From: Pseudomonas sp. HOU2
Lineage (GTDB): Bacteria > Pseudomonadota > Gammaproteobacteria > Pseudomonadales > Pseudomonadaceae
Reading direction: 5' to 3'
Assembly (NCBI RefSeq): GCF_040729435.1
Contig: NZ_CP160398.1
Span: 1,922,001-1,986,000 of the forward strand
Length of the DNA: 64,000 bases
Shown in pieces: positions 18,790-27,060 of the stretch. Under the pieces are notes generated by a model that was given only the letters and a program-made list of their open reading frames with translations, searched no databases and was not told where the DNA came from. The translations under genes were made by a program, and so were the position numbers. The stretch's first letter is position 1; each line of letters starts with the position of its first letter.

Positions 18790-19938
18790 ATGCTGCGTCG
18801 CCGCATGCTGATCATGTTGGGTGTTGTCTTGCTGGTCGTCCTGGTATTGGGCGGGTACAAAGCCTTTTCGATCTACACCATGATCCAGGGCTTCTCCAAA
18901 CCGAAACCGCCGATCAGCGTCGCCGTGGCCCGCGCCAGCGAACAGCCGTGGCAGATGCGTCTGCCCACCGTCGGCTCGCTCAAGGCCTTGCAAGGCGTCG
19001 AGCTGAGCCTGGAAGTCGCCGGCACCGTCACCGAGCTCAAGTTCGAATCCGGGCAGAAGGTCAAGGCCGGGCAGCCACTGCTGCAACTCGACAGCGCGGT
19101 CGAGACCGCCCTGCTGGAAACCGCCAAGGCTGACCTGGGGCTGGCGCAACTGGATTTCGGTCGCGGCAGCCAACTGGTCGACAGCCGCGCGATCTCCAAA
19201 GGCGAGTACGATCGTCTCTCCGCCGTGTTGCAAAAGAACAAGGCCACGGTCAATCAGCTCAATGCCTCGCTGGCGAAAAAACGCATCCTTGCGCCGTTCA
19301 GCGGCACCATCGGCATCCGTCAGGTGGATGTCGGCGACTACCTCGCCAGCGGCACCAAAATCGCCACCCTGCAGGATCTGAGCAGCCTCTACGCCGACTT
19401 CTATGTGCCGGAGCAATCGGTGCCGAAACTGGCCATCGGCCAACCGGTACAGATCGGCGTCGCGGCCTATCCCGGGCAGAACTTCCCCGGCGCCATCAGC
19501 GCGATCAACCCGATTGTCGAGAGCACCACGCGCAATATTCTGGTGCGCGCGACCCTGGCCAACCCCGACGGCAAGTTGCTGCCGGGCATGTTCGCCAGCC
19601 TCAACGTGCTGCTGCCTGACCCGCAGAAACACATCGTGGTGCCGGAAAGCGCGATCACCTACACCCTCTACGGCAACTCGCTGTACGTGGTCGGGCAAAA
19701 GAAGGCCGAGGACGGCAGTGTCGTGAAAGACGACAAGGGCCAACCGGTACTGATCGCCGAACGCCGTTTCATCGAGACCGGTGAGCGCCGCGATGGCCTG
19801 GTGATGATCAACAAGGGCGTGCAGAGCGGCGAACAAGTGGTGACCGCCGGCCAGATCAAACTGGACAACGGTGCACACATCGCCATCAGCGACGACAAGA
19901 CCCTCGGCGAGCAGAACAGTCCGCCTCGCGCCGACTGA
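18790..19938 (+). CDS. mexV: RND efflux periplasmic adaptor, MexV-like
   Basis: 382 aa membrane-fusion protein. An N-terminal hydrophobic anchor (residues 5-30) is followed by the first biotinyl-lipoyl half (GSLKALQGVELSLEVAGTVTELKFESGQKVKAGQPLLQLD), a short alpha-hairpin, the second half (ILAPFSGTIGIRQVDVGDYLASGTKIATLQD) and the beta-barrel. It bridges the RND pump to an outer-membrane channel, which is not encoded here (OprM is used by MexVW in P. aeruginosa). Thirteen bases separate it from the pump gene. The mexV name rests on position between the icmP cluster and inaA, as in PAO1, plus family. Confidence 0.85.
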   Translation: MLRRRMLIMLGVVLLVVLVLGGYKAFSIYTMIQGFSKPKPPISVAVARASEQPWQMRLPTVGSLKALQGVELSLEVAGTVTELKFESGQKVKAGQPLLQLDSAVETALLETAKADLGLAQLDFGRGSQLVDSRAISKGEYDRLSAVLQKNKATVNQLNASLAKKRILAPFSGTIGIRQVDVGDYLASGTKIATLQDLSSLYADFYVPEQSVPKLAIGQPVQIGVAAYPGQNFPGAISAINPIVESTTRNILVRATLANPDGKLLPGMFASLNVLLPDPQKHIVVPESAITYTLYGNSLYVVGQKKAEDGSVVKDDKGQPVLIAERRFIETGERRDGLVMINKGVQSGEQVVTAGQIKLDNGAHIAISDDKTLGEQNSPPRAD

Positions 19939-19951
19939 TCAAGGAATCCCC

Positions 19952-22900
19952 ATGGCTTTTACCGATCCGTTCATCCGCCGCCCGGTGCTCGCCACCGTGG
20001 TCAGCCTGCTGATTGTGCTGCTGGGTTTCCAGGCCTGGAGCAAACTGCCGCTGCGCCAGTATCCGCAAATGGAAAACGCCCTGATCACGGTAACCACCGC
20101 CTACCCCGGGGCCAACGCCGAGACCATTCAGGGCTACATCACCCAACCGATGCAGCAAAGCCTGGCCAGCGCCGAGGGCATCGACTACATGACCTCGGTC
20201 AGCCGCCAGAACTTCTCGGTGATCTCGATCTACGCGCGCATCGGTTCCAACACCGACCGCTTGTTCACCGAACTGCTGGCCAAGGCCAACGAGGTGAAGA
20301 ACAAACTGCCGCAGGACGCCGAAGACCCGGTGCTGAGCAAGGAATCGGCCGACGCCTCGGCGCTGATGTACATCAGCTTCTTCAGCAAGGACTTGAGCAA
20401 CCCGCAGATCACCGACTACCTGTCGCGGGTGATCCAGCCGAAACTGGCGACCCTGCCGGGCATGGCCGAGGCGGAGATTCTCGGCAATCAGGTATTTGCC
20501 ATGCGCCTGTGGCTCGACCCGGTGAAGCTCGCCGGTTTCGGCCTCAGCGCCAGCGACGTGACCAACGCCGTGCGCCAGTACAACTTCCTCTCCGCCGCCG
20601 GCGAGGTGAAGGGCGAGTACGTGGTCACCAGCATCAACGCCAACACCGAACTGAAGTCCGCCGAAGCCTTCGCGGCGATTCCGCTCAAGGTCAGTGGCGA
20701 CAGCCGGGTGCTGCTCAGCGATGTGGCGCGGGTCGAGATGGGCGCGGAAAACTACGATTCGATCAGCTCGTTCGGTGGCACGCCGTCGGTTTACATCGGC
20801 ATCAAGGCCACACCGGGCGCCAACCCGCTGGACGTGATCCGGGAAGTGCGCAAACTGATGCCGGAGCTGGAGGCGCAATTGCCGCCCAACCTCAAGAGCG
20901 AAATTGCCTACGACGCCACCCAGTTCATCCAGGCCTCGATCGACGAAGTGGTGAAAACCCTGTTCGAAGCGGTGCTGATCGTGATCGTCGTGGTGTTCCT
21001 GTTCCTCGGCGCGTTGCGCTCGGTGGTGATCCCGGTGGTGACCATCCCGCTGTCGATGATCAGCGTGATGTTCTTCATGCAAATGATGGGCTATTCGATC
21101 AACCTCCTGACCCTGCTGGCGATGGTGCTGGCCATCGGTCTGGTGGTGGACGACGCGATCGTGGTGGTTGAGAACATCCACCGGCACATCGAGGAAGGCA
21201 AGACGCCGCTGGAGGCCGCGCTGGAAGGTGCGCGGGAAATCGCCATGCCGGTGGTGTCGATGACCATCACCCTGGCGGCGGTGTATGCGCCGATCGGCTT
21301 CCTCACCGGGCTGACCGGGGCGCTGTTCAAGGAATTCGCCCTGACCCTGGCCGGCGCCGTTGTGATCTCCGGGATCGTCGCCCTGACCCTGTCACCGATG
21401 ATGTGCGCCCTGCTGTTACGCCACGAAGAAAACCCCAGTGGTCTGGCACACCGCCTCGACCGCATCTTCGACAGCCTGAAACGCCGCTACCAGAGCATGC
21501 TCCACGGCACATTGAACACGCGGCCGGTAGTGCTGGTATTCGCAGTGATCGTGCTGTGCCTGATCCCGGTGTTTCTCAAGTTCACCAAGTCGGAACTGGC
21601 ACCGGATGAGGACCAAGGCATCATCTTCATGATGGCTACCGCCCCACAGCCGACCAACCTTGATTACCTGAGCACGTACACCGACGAATTCATCAAGATC
21701 TTCAAGGAGTTTCCGGAGTACTACTCCTCGTTCCAGATCAACGGCTACAACGGCGTGCAGGCAGGCATCGGTGGCTTCCTGCTCAAGCCGTGGAACGAGC
21801 GCAGCCGCACACAGATGCAGATCCTGCCCGAGGTGCAAGGCAAACTGGCGAGTATCCCCGGCCTGCAGATTTTCGGTTTCAACCTGCCCTCCTTGCCCGG
21901 CACCGGTGAAGGTCTGCCGTTCGAGTTCGTGGTCAATACCGCCAATGACTACGAGTTGCTGCTGCAAGTGGCCGACCGGATCAAGAAACGCGCGATGGAG
22001 TCCGGCAAGTTCGCCTTCGTCGACCTCGACCTGGCGTTCGACAAGCCGGAGGTGGTGGTCGATATCGACCGTGCCAAAGCCGCGCAGATGGGCGTGTCGA
22101 TGCTCGACTTGGGCGGCACCCTGGCGACGCTGCTGGGTGAGGCGGAAATCAACCGTTTCACCATTGAAGGCCGTAGCTACAAGGTGATTGCCCAGGTCGA
22201 ACGACCGTATCGCGAAAATCCCGGCTGGCTGAACAACTACTACGTGAAGAACACCCAGGGTGAGCTGCTGCCGCTGTCGACCCTGATCAAGGTCAGCGAC
22301 CGGGCGCGACCGCGCCAGCTCAACCAGTTCCAGCAACTCAACGCGGCGAAGATTTCCGGATTCCCGCTGGTCAGCATGGGCGAGGCCATCGACACCGTGC
22401 TGCAGATCGCCCGCGAAGAAGCGCCAGCCGGTTTTGCCTTCGACTATGGCGGCGCCTCGCGCCAGTACGTGCAGGAAGGCAGCGCCCTGTGGGTAACCTT
22501 CGCCCTGGCACTGGCGATCATTTTCCTGGTGCTGGCAGCGCAGTTCGAGAGCTTCCGAGATCCACTGGTGATTCTGGTGACGGTGCCGCTGTCGATCTGC
22601 GGTGCGTTGATTCCGCTGTTCCTTGGCTGGTCGAGCATGAACATCTACACCCAGGTCGGGCTGGTGACGTTGATCGGGCTGATCAGCAAGCACGGGATCC
22701 TGATCGTCGAATTCGCCAACCAGTTGCGCAAGGACAAGGGCCTGACCGCCCGTGAAGCGGTCGAGGAAGCGGCGGCGATTCGTCTGCGCCCGGTGTTGAT
22801 GACCACGGCGGCGATGGTGTTCGGCATGGTGCCGTTGATTCTGGCGACCGGTGCGGGCGCGGTGAGCCGGTTTGACATCGGCACCGTGATTGCCACGGGG

Positions 22901-22981
22901 ATGTCGATCGGGACGCTGTTCACCCTGTTCGTGTTGCCGTGCATTTACACCCTATTGGCTAAACCTGATCCAAAGCCATGA
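19952..22981 (+). CDS. mexW: RND multidrug efflux pump, MexW-like
   Basis: 1009 aa, typical of the HAE-1 RND family with 12 helices and two large periplasmic loops. It begins MAFTDPFIRRPVLATVVSLLIVLLG. The fourth helix has the proton-relay aspartates in GLVVDDAIVVVENIHRHIEEG. Further family signatures are TAYPGANAETIQGYITQPMQQ and the late VLMTTAAMVFGMVPLILATGAGAVSR. It exports drugs or other amphiphiles using the proton gradient. ATG 19952 follows AAGGAA; the frame is open upstream only as shadow of mexV. No local repressor is present. Specificity cannot be read from sequence. Confidence 0.88.
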   Translation: MAFTDPFIRRPVLATVVSLLIVLLGFQAWSKLPLRQYPQMENALITVTTAYPGANAETIQGYITQPMQQSLASAEGIDYMTSVSRQNFSVISIYARIGSNTDRLFTELLAKANEVKNKLPQDAEDPVLSKESADASALMYISFFSKDLSNPQITDYLSRVIQPKLATLPGMAEAEILGNQVFAMRLWLDPVKLAGFGLSASDVTNAVRQYNFLSAAGEVKGEYVVTSINANTELKSAEAFAAIPLKVSGDSRVLLSDVARVEMGAENYDSISSFGGTPSVYIGIKATPGANPLDVIREVRKLMPELEAQLPPNLKSEIAYDATQFIQASIDEVVKTLFEAVLIVIVVVFLFLGALRSVVIPVVTIPLSMISVMFFMQMMGYSINLLTLLAMVLAIGLVVDDAIVVVENIHRHIEEGKTPLEAALEGAREIAMPVVSMTITLAAVYAPIGFLTGLTGALFKEFALTLAGAVVISGIVALTLSPMMCALLLRHEENPSGLAHRLDRIFDSLKRRYQSMLHGTLNTRPVVLVFAVIVLCLIPVFLKFTKSELAPDEDQGIIFMMATAPQPTNLDYLSTYTDEFIKIFKEFPEYYSSFQINGYNGVQAGIGGFLLKPWNERSRTQMQILPEVQGKLASIPGLQIFGFNLPSLPGTGEGLPFEFVVNTANDYELLLQVADRIKKRAMESGKFAFVDLDLAFDKPEVVVDIDRAKAAQMGVSMLDLGGTLATLLGEAEINRFTIEGRSYKVIAQVERPYRENPGWLNNYYVKNTQGELLPLSTLIKVSDRARPRQLNQFQQLNAAKISGFPLVSMGEAIDTVLQIAREEAPAGFAFDYGGASRQYVQEGSALWVTFALALAIIFLVLAAQFESFRDPLVILVTVPLSICGALIPLFLGWSSMNIYTQVGLVTLIGLISKHGILIVEFANQLRKDKGLTAREAVEEAAAIRLRPVLMTTAAMVFGMVPLILATGAGAVSRFDIGTVIATGMSIGTLFTLFVLPCIYTLLAKPDPKP

Positions 22982-22988
22982 CCCAGGC

Positions 22989-23078
22989 CCTGTAGGAGCT
23001 GCCGAAGGCTGCGATCTTTTGATTTTGTTTTTAAAAGCCAAGATCAAAAGATCGCAGCCTTCGGCAGCTCCTACAGGG
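22989..23078. repeat. REP-type palindrome (GTAGGAGCTG class)
   Basis: Inverted arms CTGTAGGAGCTGCCGAAGGC...GATCTTTTG and the mirror, loop at about 23021-23040, starting eight bases after the mexW stop. Confidence 0.87.
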
Positions 23079-23098
23079 GATTTTCATTGATCCATAAA

Positions 23099-23124
23099 AA
23101 AGGCCTCGCAACTGCGAGGCCTTT
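23099..23124. terminator. Bidirectional intrinsic terminator between mexW and the small secreted gene
   Basis: Perfect stem AAAGGCCTCGCA / TGCGAGGCCTTT with an AC loop, A-rich on the left and T-rich on the right, placed between convergent genes. Confidence 0.88.
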
Positions 23125-23143
23125 CATTTTGGCTTCAATCGGT

Positions 23144-23371
23144 TCAACTCTGTGGCCTCATCCCTTGAGAAAGTCCGAACATGAACAGCAACAAATCATG
23201 GTCAGGTTTAGTCGCCACGGAGGCTTTCGCCACCCGTGGTACTGCGCAGTGAGCATCGCCTGTGGTAGCACCGATCACCTGCATGCGGGGCTGCTCCCAG
23301 GCCGCCACCGCCAATGAAGCAACTGCCAAGGCTCCAACCAGAAACAAACCTCGTGCAATTTCGAGTTTCAT
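23144..23371 (-). CDS. Small exported protein, 75 aa
   Basis: Short protein starting MKLEIARGLFLVGALAVASLAVAA, a clear signal peptide with a likely cleavage after VAA, leaving about 50 residues with one cysteine (DAHCAVPRV) and a C-terminal hydrophobic LLLFMFG patch. No known family is recognised. It lies two bases downstream of inaA on the same strand, so it is the last gene of the methyltransferase-inaA operon. The signal peptide and tight spacing support it as a real gene. Confidence 0.6.
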   Translation of the reverse strand: MKLEIARGLFLVGALAVASLAVAAWEQPRMQVIGATTGDAHCAVPRVAKASVATKPDHDLLLFMFGLSQGMRPQS

Positions 23372-23373
23372 CG

Positions 23374-24087
23374 CTATAAACCTTTGATAGCGCTGCCAAA
23401 CGCCGTCTCATAAAAGTAGACGAGTTTTTTCCAGTCCGTGTCGCTGAACGACGAATGGCGACGCAATTGCTTCATGTCATGGGAGGCCGCGCGATAAGCG
23501 GTCAGACGCTGACGGCATTTCTCCAGATCGATCAATGCCACTTCGACCTGAGCCGCATCACCTTCGCCGGTCACCCGTACAAAAACGTGTTTGATGTAGA
23601 TGCAGCTGTGCTGCCAACGGCCCTTGTGCATGCGCGCGAGATTTTCGGCAAGGTCTTTGAGGACGCGCTCGTAAACGGCTTCGCCATATTGGGCACGGCC
23701 ACCGGCGGCTTCCCACTTCTCCAGTTCGTCGAAACCGTCCAGCGACTTGGTCACCAGCAGCGCACGCCACTTGTGTTGCGGATCGGGCTGCGCACCGCAG
23801 AAGACGATTTGCGGGACGCGTACACCGAGGCGGCTGACACCGGTCAGGGCATCCAGCTCACGCAAGACTGTAGGGCGGCCGAAAGGATGCAGCCAACTGC
23901 GATAGATATGTCCGGTCTGGCGCTTGGCATACAGTAACTGGCCGTCACGGCCCACGACTCGTTGCACACCACTTTCCCCGCCACGGCGCACATTGGGTTC
24001 TTCCACCCACTCACCGCGCTGGTTCCAGTAGTAGTCGAAGCGATCCTGGGGAGCGACTTCCGATTCTGCTGCTATTTGCACCGCCAT
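23374..24087 (-). CDS. inaA: InaA-type lipopolysaccharide core kinase-like protein
   Basis: 237 residues in the Kdo/WaaP kinase-like family. A YAKRQTGHIYRSWLHPFGRPTVLRELDAL segment supplies the probable catalytic lysine and glutamate. The catalytic loop is NLARMHKGRWQHSCIYIKHVFV, where WaaP-family proteins have an H-x-D/N-type loop, and IDLEKCRQ fills the DFG-like position. It probably phosphorylates lipid A core sugars or a related substrate at the inner membrane. ATG 24087 was chosen, five bases after the methyltransferase stop; the longer frame overlaps that gene. Known as a weak-acid-inducible gene name in E. coli. In P. putida the equivalent operon is ColR-controlled, as I recall. Confidence 0.8.
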   Translation of the reverse strand: MAVQIAAESEVAPQDRFDYYWNQRGEWVEEPNVRRGGESGVQRVVGRDGQLLYAKRQTGHIYRSWLHPFGRPTVLRELDALTGVSRLGVRVPQIVFCGAQPDPQHKWRALLVTKSLDGFDELEKWEAAGGRAQYGEAVYERVLKDLAENLARMHKGRWQHSCIYIKHVFVRVTGEGDAAQVEVALIDLEKCRQRLTAYRAASHDMKQLRRHSSFSDTDWKKLVYFYETAFGSAIKGL

Positions 24088-24091
24088 CCTG

Positions 24092-24760
24092 TTACCTCTT
24101 GCGTAATACGTAAACCCGCCACATGGCATACAGCGGAATAAAATCCAGTTGTTCCTGAATGCGAAAACCTGCTTCTTCGAACTCTTTTTCTACTGTCACA
24201 GCCGGTAACACAAACCGGTTTTGGTAACCTTCCTGCCCACGCCGCTGTTCGGCGCGCTTGCGTTTCCAGGCCTTGAAATTACCGTCCACCCACAACGAAA
24301 TGATCACGCTGTCACGGGTGACACGCTCGAATTCGCGCAAAATCGTCCGCCGATGTTCGGCTTCACCGATGTGATGCAGCAAACGCATGCAGAAAATGCT
24401 GTCGACAGCGTTATCCGGCAAGGCAATATCGAACGCTGACGTGTGCAAAGGTTGTACCCGTTTCACCACATCAGCCGGTTGCGCCTGCATCGCGGTCTTG
24501 ATCATAGACTCGGAATTGTCCGCGCCAATGATCACTCGATTGGGTTTTTCCGCCAGCAACGGCCAGAAGCGTCCTGCACCGCAGGGCAAATCCAGCACCA
24601 ACCCCGGCTCACCCGCCAGTGTCAGCGCCTTGCGGGCCAGTTGCTCGTCCCGCCAATGTGACAACCGACGACCGAGACCGTCCTGGTGCTTGCGCAAATA
24701 TTTTTGCGCATGCTGGTCATCATACTTTTCGGAAAAATCGAGCTTGATCGGACTGCTCAT
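24092..24760 (-). CDS. Class I SAM-dependent methyltransferase
   Basis: 222 aa with the Rossmann-like SAM-binding motif I VLDLPCGAGRFWPLL at about 54-68, acidic IIGADNSESM as motif II, and DNAVDSIFCMRLLHHIGE as motif IV. The substrate is unknown. It leads an operon with inaA and the small exported gene, directly downstream of colS but after a 140-base gap that holds a ColR-box-like site. The context suggests modification of an envelope component. Confidence 0.82.
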   Translation of the reverse strand: MSSPIKLDFSEKYDDQHAQKYLRKHQDGLGRRLSHWRDEQLARKALTLAGEPGLVLDLPCGAGRFWPLLAEKPNRVIIGADNSESMIKTAMQAQPADVVKRVQPLHTSAFDIALPDNAVDSIFCMRLLHHIGEAEHRRTILREFERVTRDSVIISLWVDGNFKAWKRKRAEQRRGQEGYQNRFVLPAVTVEKEFEEAGFRIQEQLDFIPLYAMWRVYVLRKR

Positions 24761-24828
24761 TTCAGGACTCCTGAATAACTGATGCCCCTACCATAGGTAG
24801 TGGCATGTCAGCGTCAGGTCGTCCCTTT

Positions 24829-24844
24829 GTGAAAAATACGTAAC
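24829..24844 (-). promoter_or_regulatory. ColR-box-like site upstream of methyltransferase-inaA operon
   Basis: On the minus strand the sequence is GTTACGTATTTTTCAC. It matches the remembered ColR consensus (YYNASNNYTTTTTCAC) at all defined positions but two, including the full TTTTTCAC end. It lies about 70 bases before the methyltransferase start, suitable for activation. Confidence 0.5.
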
Positions 24845-24900
24845 GTAAACAGGCAAACTATTACAGGGTTTTACAGTGAGAAAGCAATAGCGCAGGGCCA

Positions 24901-26184
24901 TTAGCGACCGTCAGTACGGCCCAGCGTCACCTCAAAGCGGCAGCCATTGGGCTGCATCGTGCTCAGTGTCACCTCCCAGCCCTGGTTCTCGCAGATCCGC
25001 TGCACCAGCGACAAGCCCAGGCCGAGGCCTTCGCCGCGCTTCTCATTACCGCGCACGAAGGGCTGGAACATGGCCTCACGTTTTTCCTCGGGAATGCCGA
25101 CACCCGAGTCCTCTACGACAAATCCATTGTCGTTGAGCGTCAGGCGAATGAAGCCCTGCTCGGTGTAGTGGCAGGCGTTGCGCAGCAAATTGCCCATGAC
25201 CGCGCTGAGCAGAGTTGCGTTGAAGCGAGTGTCCGGCGGATTGCCCGGCTCGAACATCAGCCGCAGCCCTTTCGATTCGATCGGCTCACGCCAGATACTC
25301 AACAAGCCATCGGCCACCTGACTGATGTTCTGCTGCGGCGCCGAACCGGCATCCTCACGCTGGGCGCGGGCGAGCATCAGGAAGGTCTGCACCAGTTCGC
25401 GCATTTCTTCGCTGGCGCGGGCGATGCGCTCCACCTGGGCACGCCCGCGTTGGTCCAGTCCCGGGTTCTCCAGCAGCAGTTCGCAGGAACTGGCCAGCAC
25501 CATCAACGGTGTGCGCAGTTCGTGGCTGACGTCGCTGGTGAACAGCCGCTCGCGGGTCAGCGCCTGACGCAAGCGCCCCAGCGTGGCATCGAACGCCACC
25601 GCCAGTTCGCCGACTTCATCAGCCGCATAGTCCGGTGCCAGTGGCGGCGCCAGCCCCAGCAACTGATCACGATGCCGCACTTGCCGTGCCAGGCGCACCA
25701 CCGGCGCCATGACTTTGCGCGCCAGCACCCAGCCGAGGAATACCGCCAGCGCCAGACTGAGCACAAAGCCCACCAGCACCACGGCGAACAGCACGCGCTC
25801 GCGCTCTTCGAAATCGCTTTGATCCTGCAGCAGGACATAGCGACGACCGTCGACGATCTCGACCATTGCGTGATACGACAGCTGCTCGCGGAACACTTCG
25901 TGGAAACCGGCATCGAGGTGACGCAGATCCTTGGGCAGCTCGAAATCACCCGGCCCGCCGCTGAAATAGAACAACTGATCCGGCTCCGGGCGATGGCTCC
26001 AGTCCGAGACGTTGTCCATCAGCAGCAGACGTTGCAGATCGCCGCCCAGCCCCGCCGAAATCAGTTTCTCCTCCACCAGGTGCACCGTCGCCACAATGCC
26101 CATGGCGAAGGCCCCGGCCACCAGCGCACTCATCAGCGCAAAGGCGATGATGATCCGCTGGGAAAGGCTTTGCTTAAACTCCAT
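24901..26184 (-). CDS. colS: ColS sensor histidine kinase
   Basis: 427 aa inner-membrane kinase. TM1 lies at about 10-33, a periplasmic loop of about 90 residues follows, then TM2 (about 125-150), HAMP, the H-box VSHELRTPLMVLASS with the phosphorylated histidine, an N-box NLLRNACHYTE, and the ATP-binding GEGLGLGLSLVQRI. In P. putida ColS responds to excess zinc and iron through acidic residues in the periplasmic loop and protects membrane integrity. The loop here is rich in Glu, Asp and His (LDAGFHEVFREQLSYHA). It overlaps colR by 11 bases. ATG 26184 was taken; a GTG one codon earlier is possible. Confidence 0.92.
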   Translation of the reverse strand: MEFKQSLSQRIIIAFALMSALVAGAFAMGIVATVHLVEEKLISAGLGGDLQRLLLMDNVSDWSHRPEPDQLFYFSGGPGDFELPKDLRHLDAGFHEVFREQLSYHAMVEIVDGRRYVLLQDQSDFEERERVLFAVVLVGFVLSLALAVFLGWVLARKVMAPVVRLARQVRHRDQLLGLAPPLAPDYAADEVGELAVAFDATLGRLRQALTRERLFTSDVSHELRTPLMVLASSCELLLENPGLDQRGRAQVERIARASEEMRELVQTFLMLARAQREDAGSAPQQNISQVADGLLSIWREPIESKGLRLMFEPGNPPDTRFNATLLSAVMGNLLRNACHYTEQGFIRLTLNDNGFVVEDSGVGIPEEKREAMFQPFVRGNEKRGEGLGLGLSLVQRICENQGWEVTLSTMQPNGCRFEVTLGRTDGR

Positions 26185-26857
26185 CACGCCCCTCGGCCAG
26201 GCGGTAACCCACTCCGTGCACGGTTTGCAGCAACGGCTTGGCGAAAGGCTTGTCGATCACCTGACGCAATTGGTGGACGTGGCTGCGCAGGCTGTCGCTG
26301 TCCGGGCAGTCATCGCCCCACAGCGCTTCTTCGAGAATTTCCCGACGCAGGACGTGCGGACTCTTCTGCATCAAGACTGCCAGCAGCTTGAGGCCGACCG
26401 GGTTGAGCTTGAGCAGCTTGCCTTCGCGGGTCACTTCCAGCGTGTCGAGGTCGTAGGTCAGATCGCCGACCTGCAACGCACGGCGACCGCCGCCCTGGGT
26501 GCGACGCATCACCGCTTCGATGCGCGCCGCCAGTTCCGACAGCGCAAACGGTTTGACCAGATAATCGTCGGCCCCGGACTTGAAGCCCTGCAGGCGGTCG
26601 TCCAGTTGATCGCGGGCGGTGAGCATGATCACCGGCGTATCGCGTCGGGCATCTTCACGCAGGCGCTTGCACAGGGTGTAGCCGTCGATCCCCGGCAGCA
26701 TGATGTCGAGCACGATCAGGTCGTAATGCTCGGTGGCGGCCAGATGCAGGCCCGACAAGCCGTCCTGGGCGCAATCGACGGTATAGCCTTTGAGCCCCAG
26801 GTAATCGGCCAGGTTGGCCAGGATATCGCGGTTGTCTTCGACCAATAGAATTCGCAT
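26174..26857 (-). CDS. colR: ColR response regulator (OmpR family)
   Basis: 227 aa. Receiver domain MRILLVEDNRDILANLADYLG with phospho-acceptor Asp in LIVLDIMLPGIDG (about residue 51) and Lys in DDYLVKPF. A C-terminal winged helix ends SHVHQLRQVIDKPF and VHGVGYRL. The ATG at 26857 has GGAGGAG six bases upstream; the ATG two codons earlier would sit too close to it. Partner kinase ColS is downstream and overlapping. ColR-box-like motifs occur on both sides of the colRS genes, before the methyltransferase operon and before the LtaS-like gene. Confidence 0.93.
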   Translation of the reverse strand: MRILLVEDNRDILANLADYLGLKGYTVDCAQDGLSGLHLAATEHYDLIVLDIMLPGIDGYTLCKRLREDARRDTPVIMLTARDQLDDRLQGFKSGADDYLVKPFALSELAARIEAVMRRTQGGGRRALQVGDLTYDLDTLEVTREGKLLKLNPVGLKLLAVLMQKSPHVLRREILEEALWGDDCPDSDSLRSHVHQLRQVIDKPFAKPLLQTVHGVGYRLAEGRDGV

Positions 26858-26974
26858 TGGCATCTCCTCCGTACACAGTAACGGCCGTCATGGCCCGCGC
26901 AGCTTAAGGCCAACGCCGGTTCACGGCTAGGGCCGGCAAGCGCGCGAATCCATTTGCCCAGGCAAATTAAATAT

Positions 26975-26990
26975 TTAACAAAGTTTTCAC
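26975..26990 (+). promoter_or_regulatory. ColR-box-like site upstream of the LtaS-like gene
   Basis: TTAACAAAGTTTTCAC, about 70 bases before the ATG at 27061, in an AT-rich stretch. It agrees with the remembered ColR consensus except at two positions in the Y/T run. It has the same orientation and distance to its gene as the site at 24829-24844. Confidence 0.4.
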
Positions 26991-27060
26991 TATCGATTCA
27001 CAACCTGACTACAGTGGCGCCGCGACACTCGCGCGCCATTGATATAAGGAAAACGAAACA

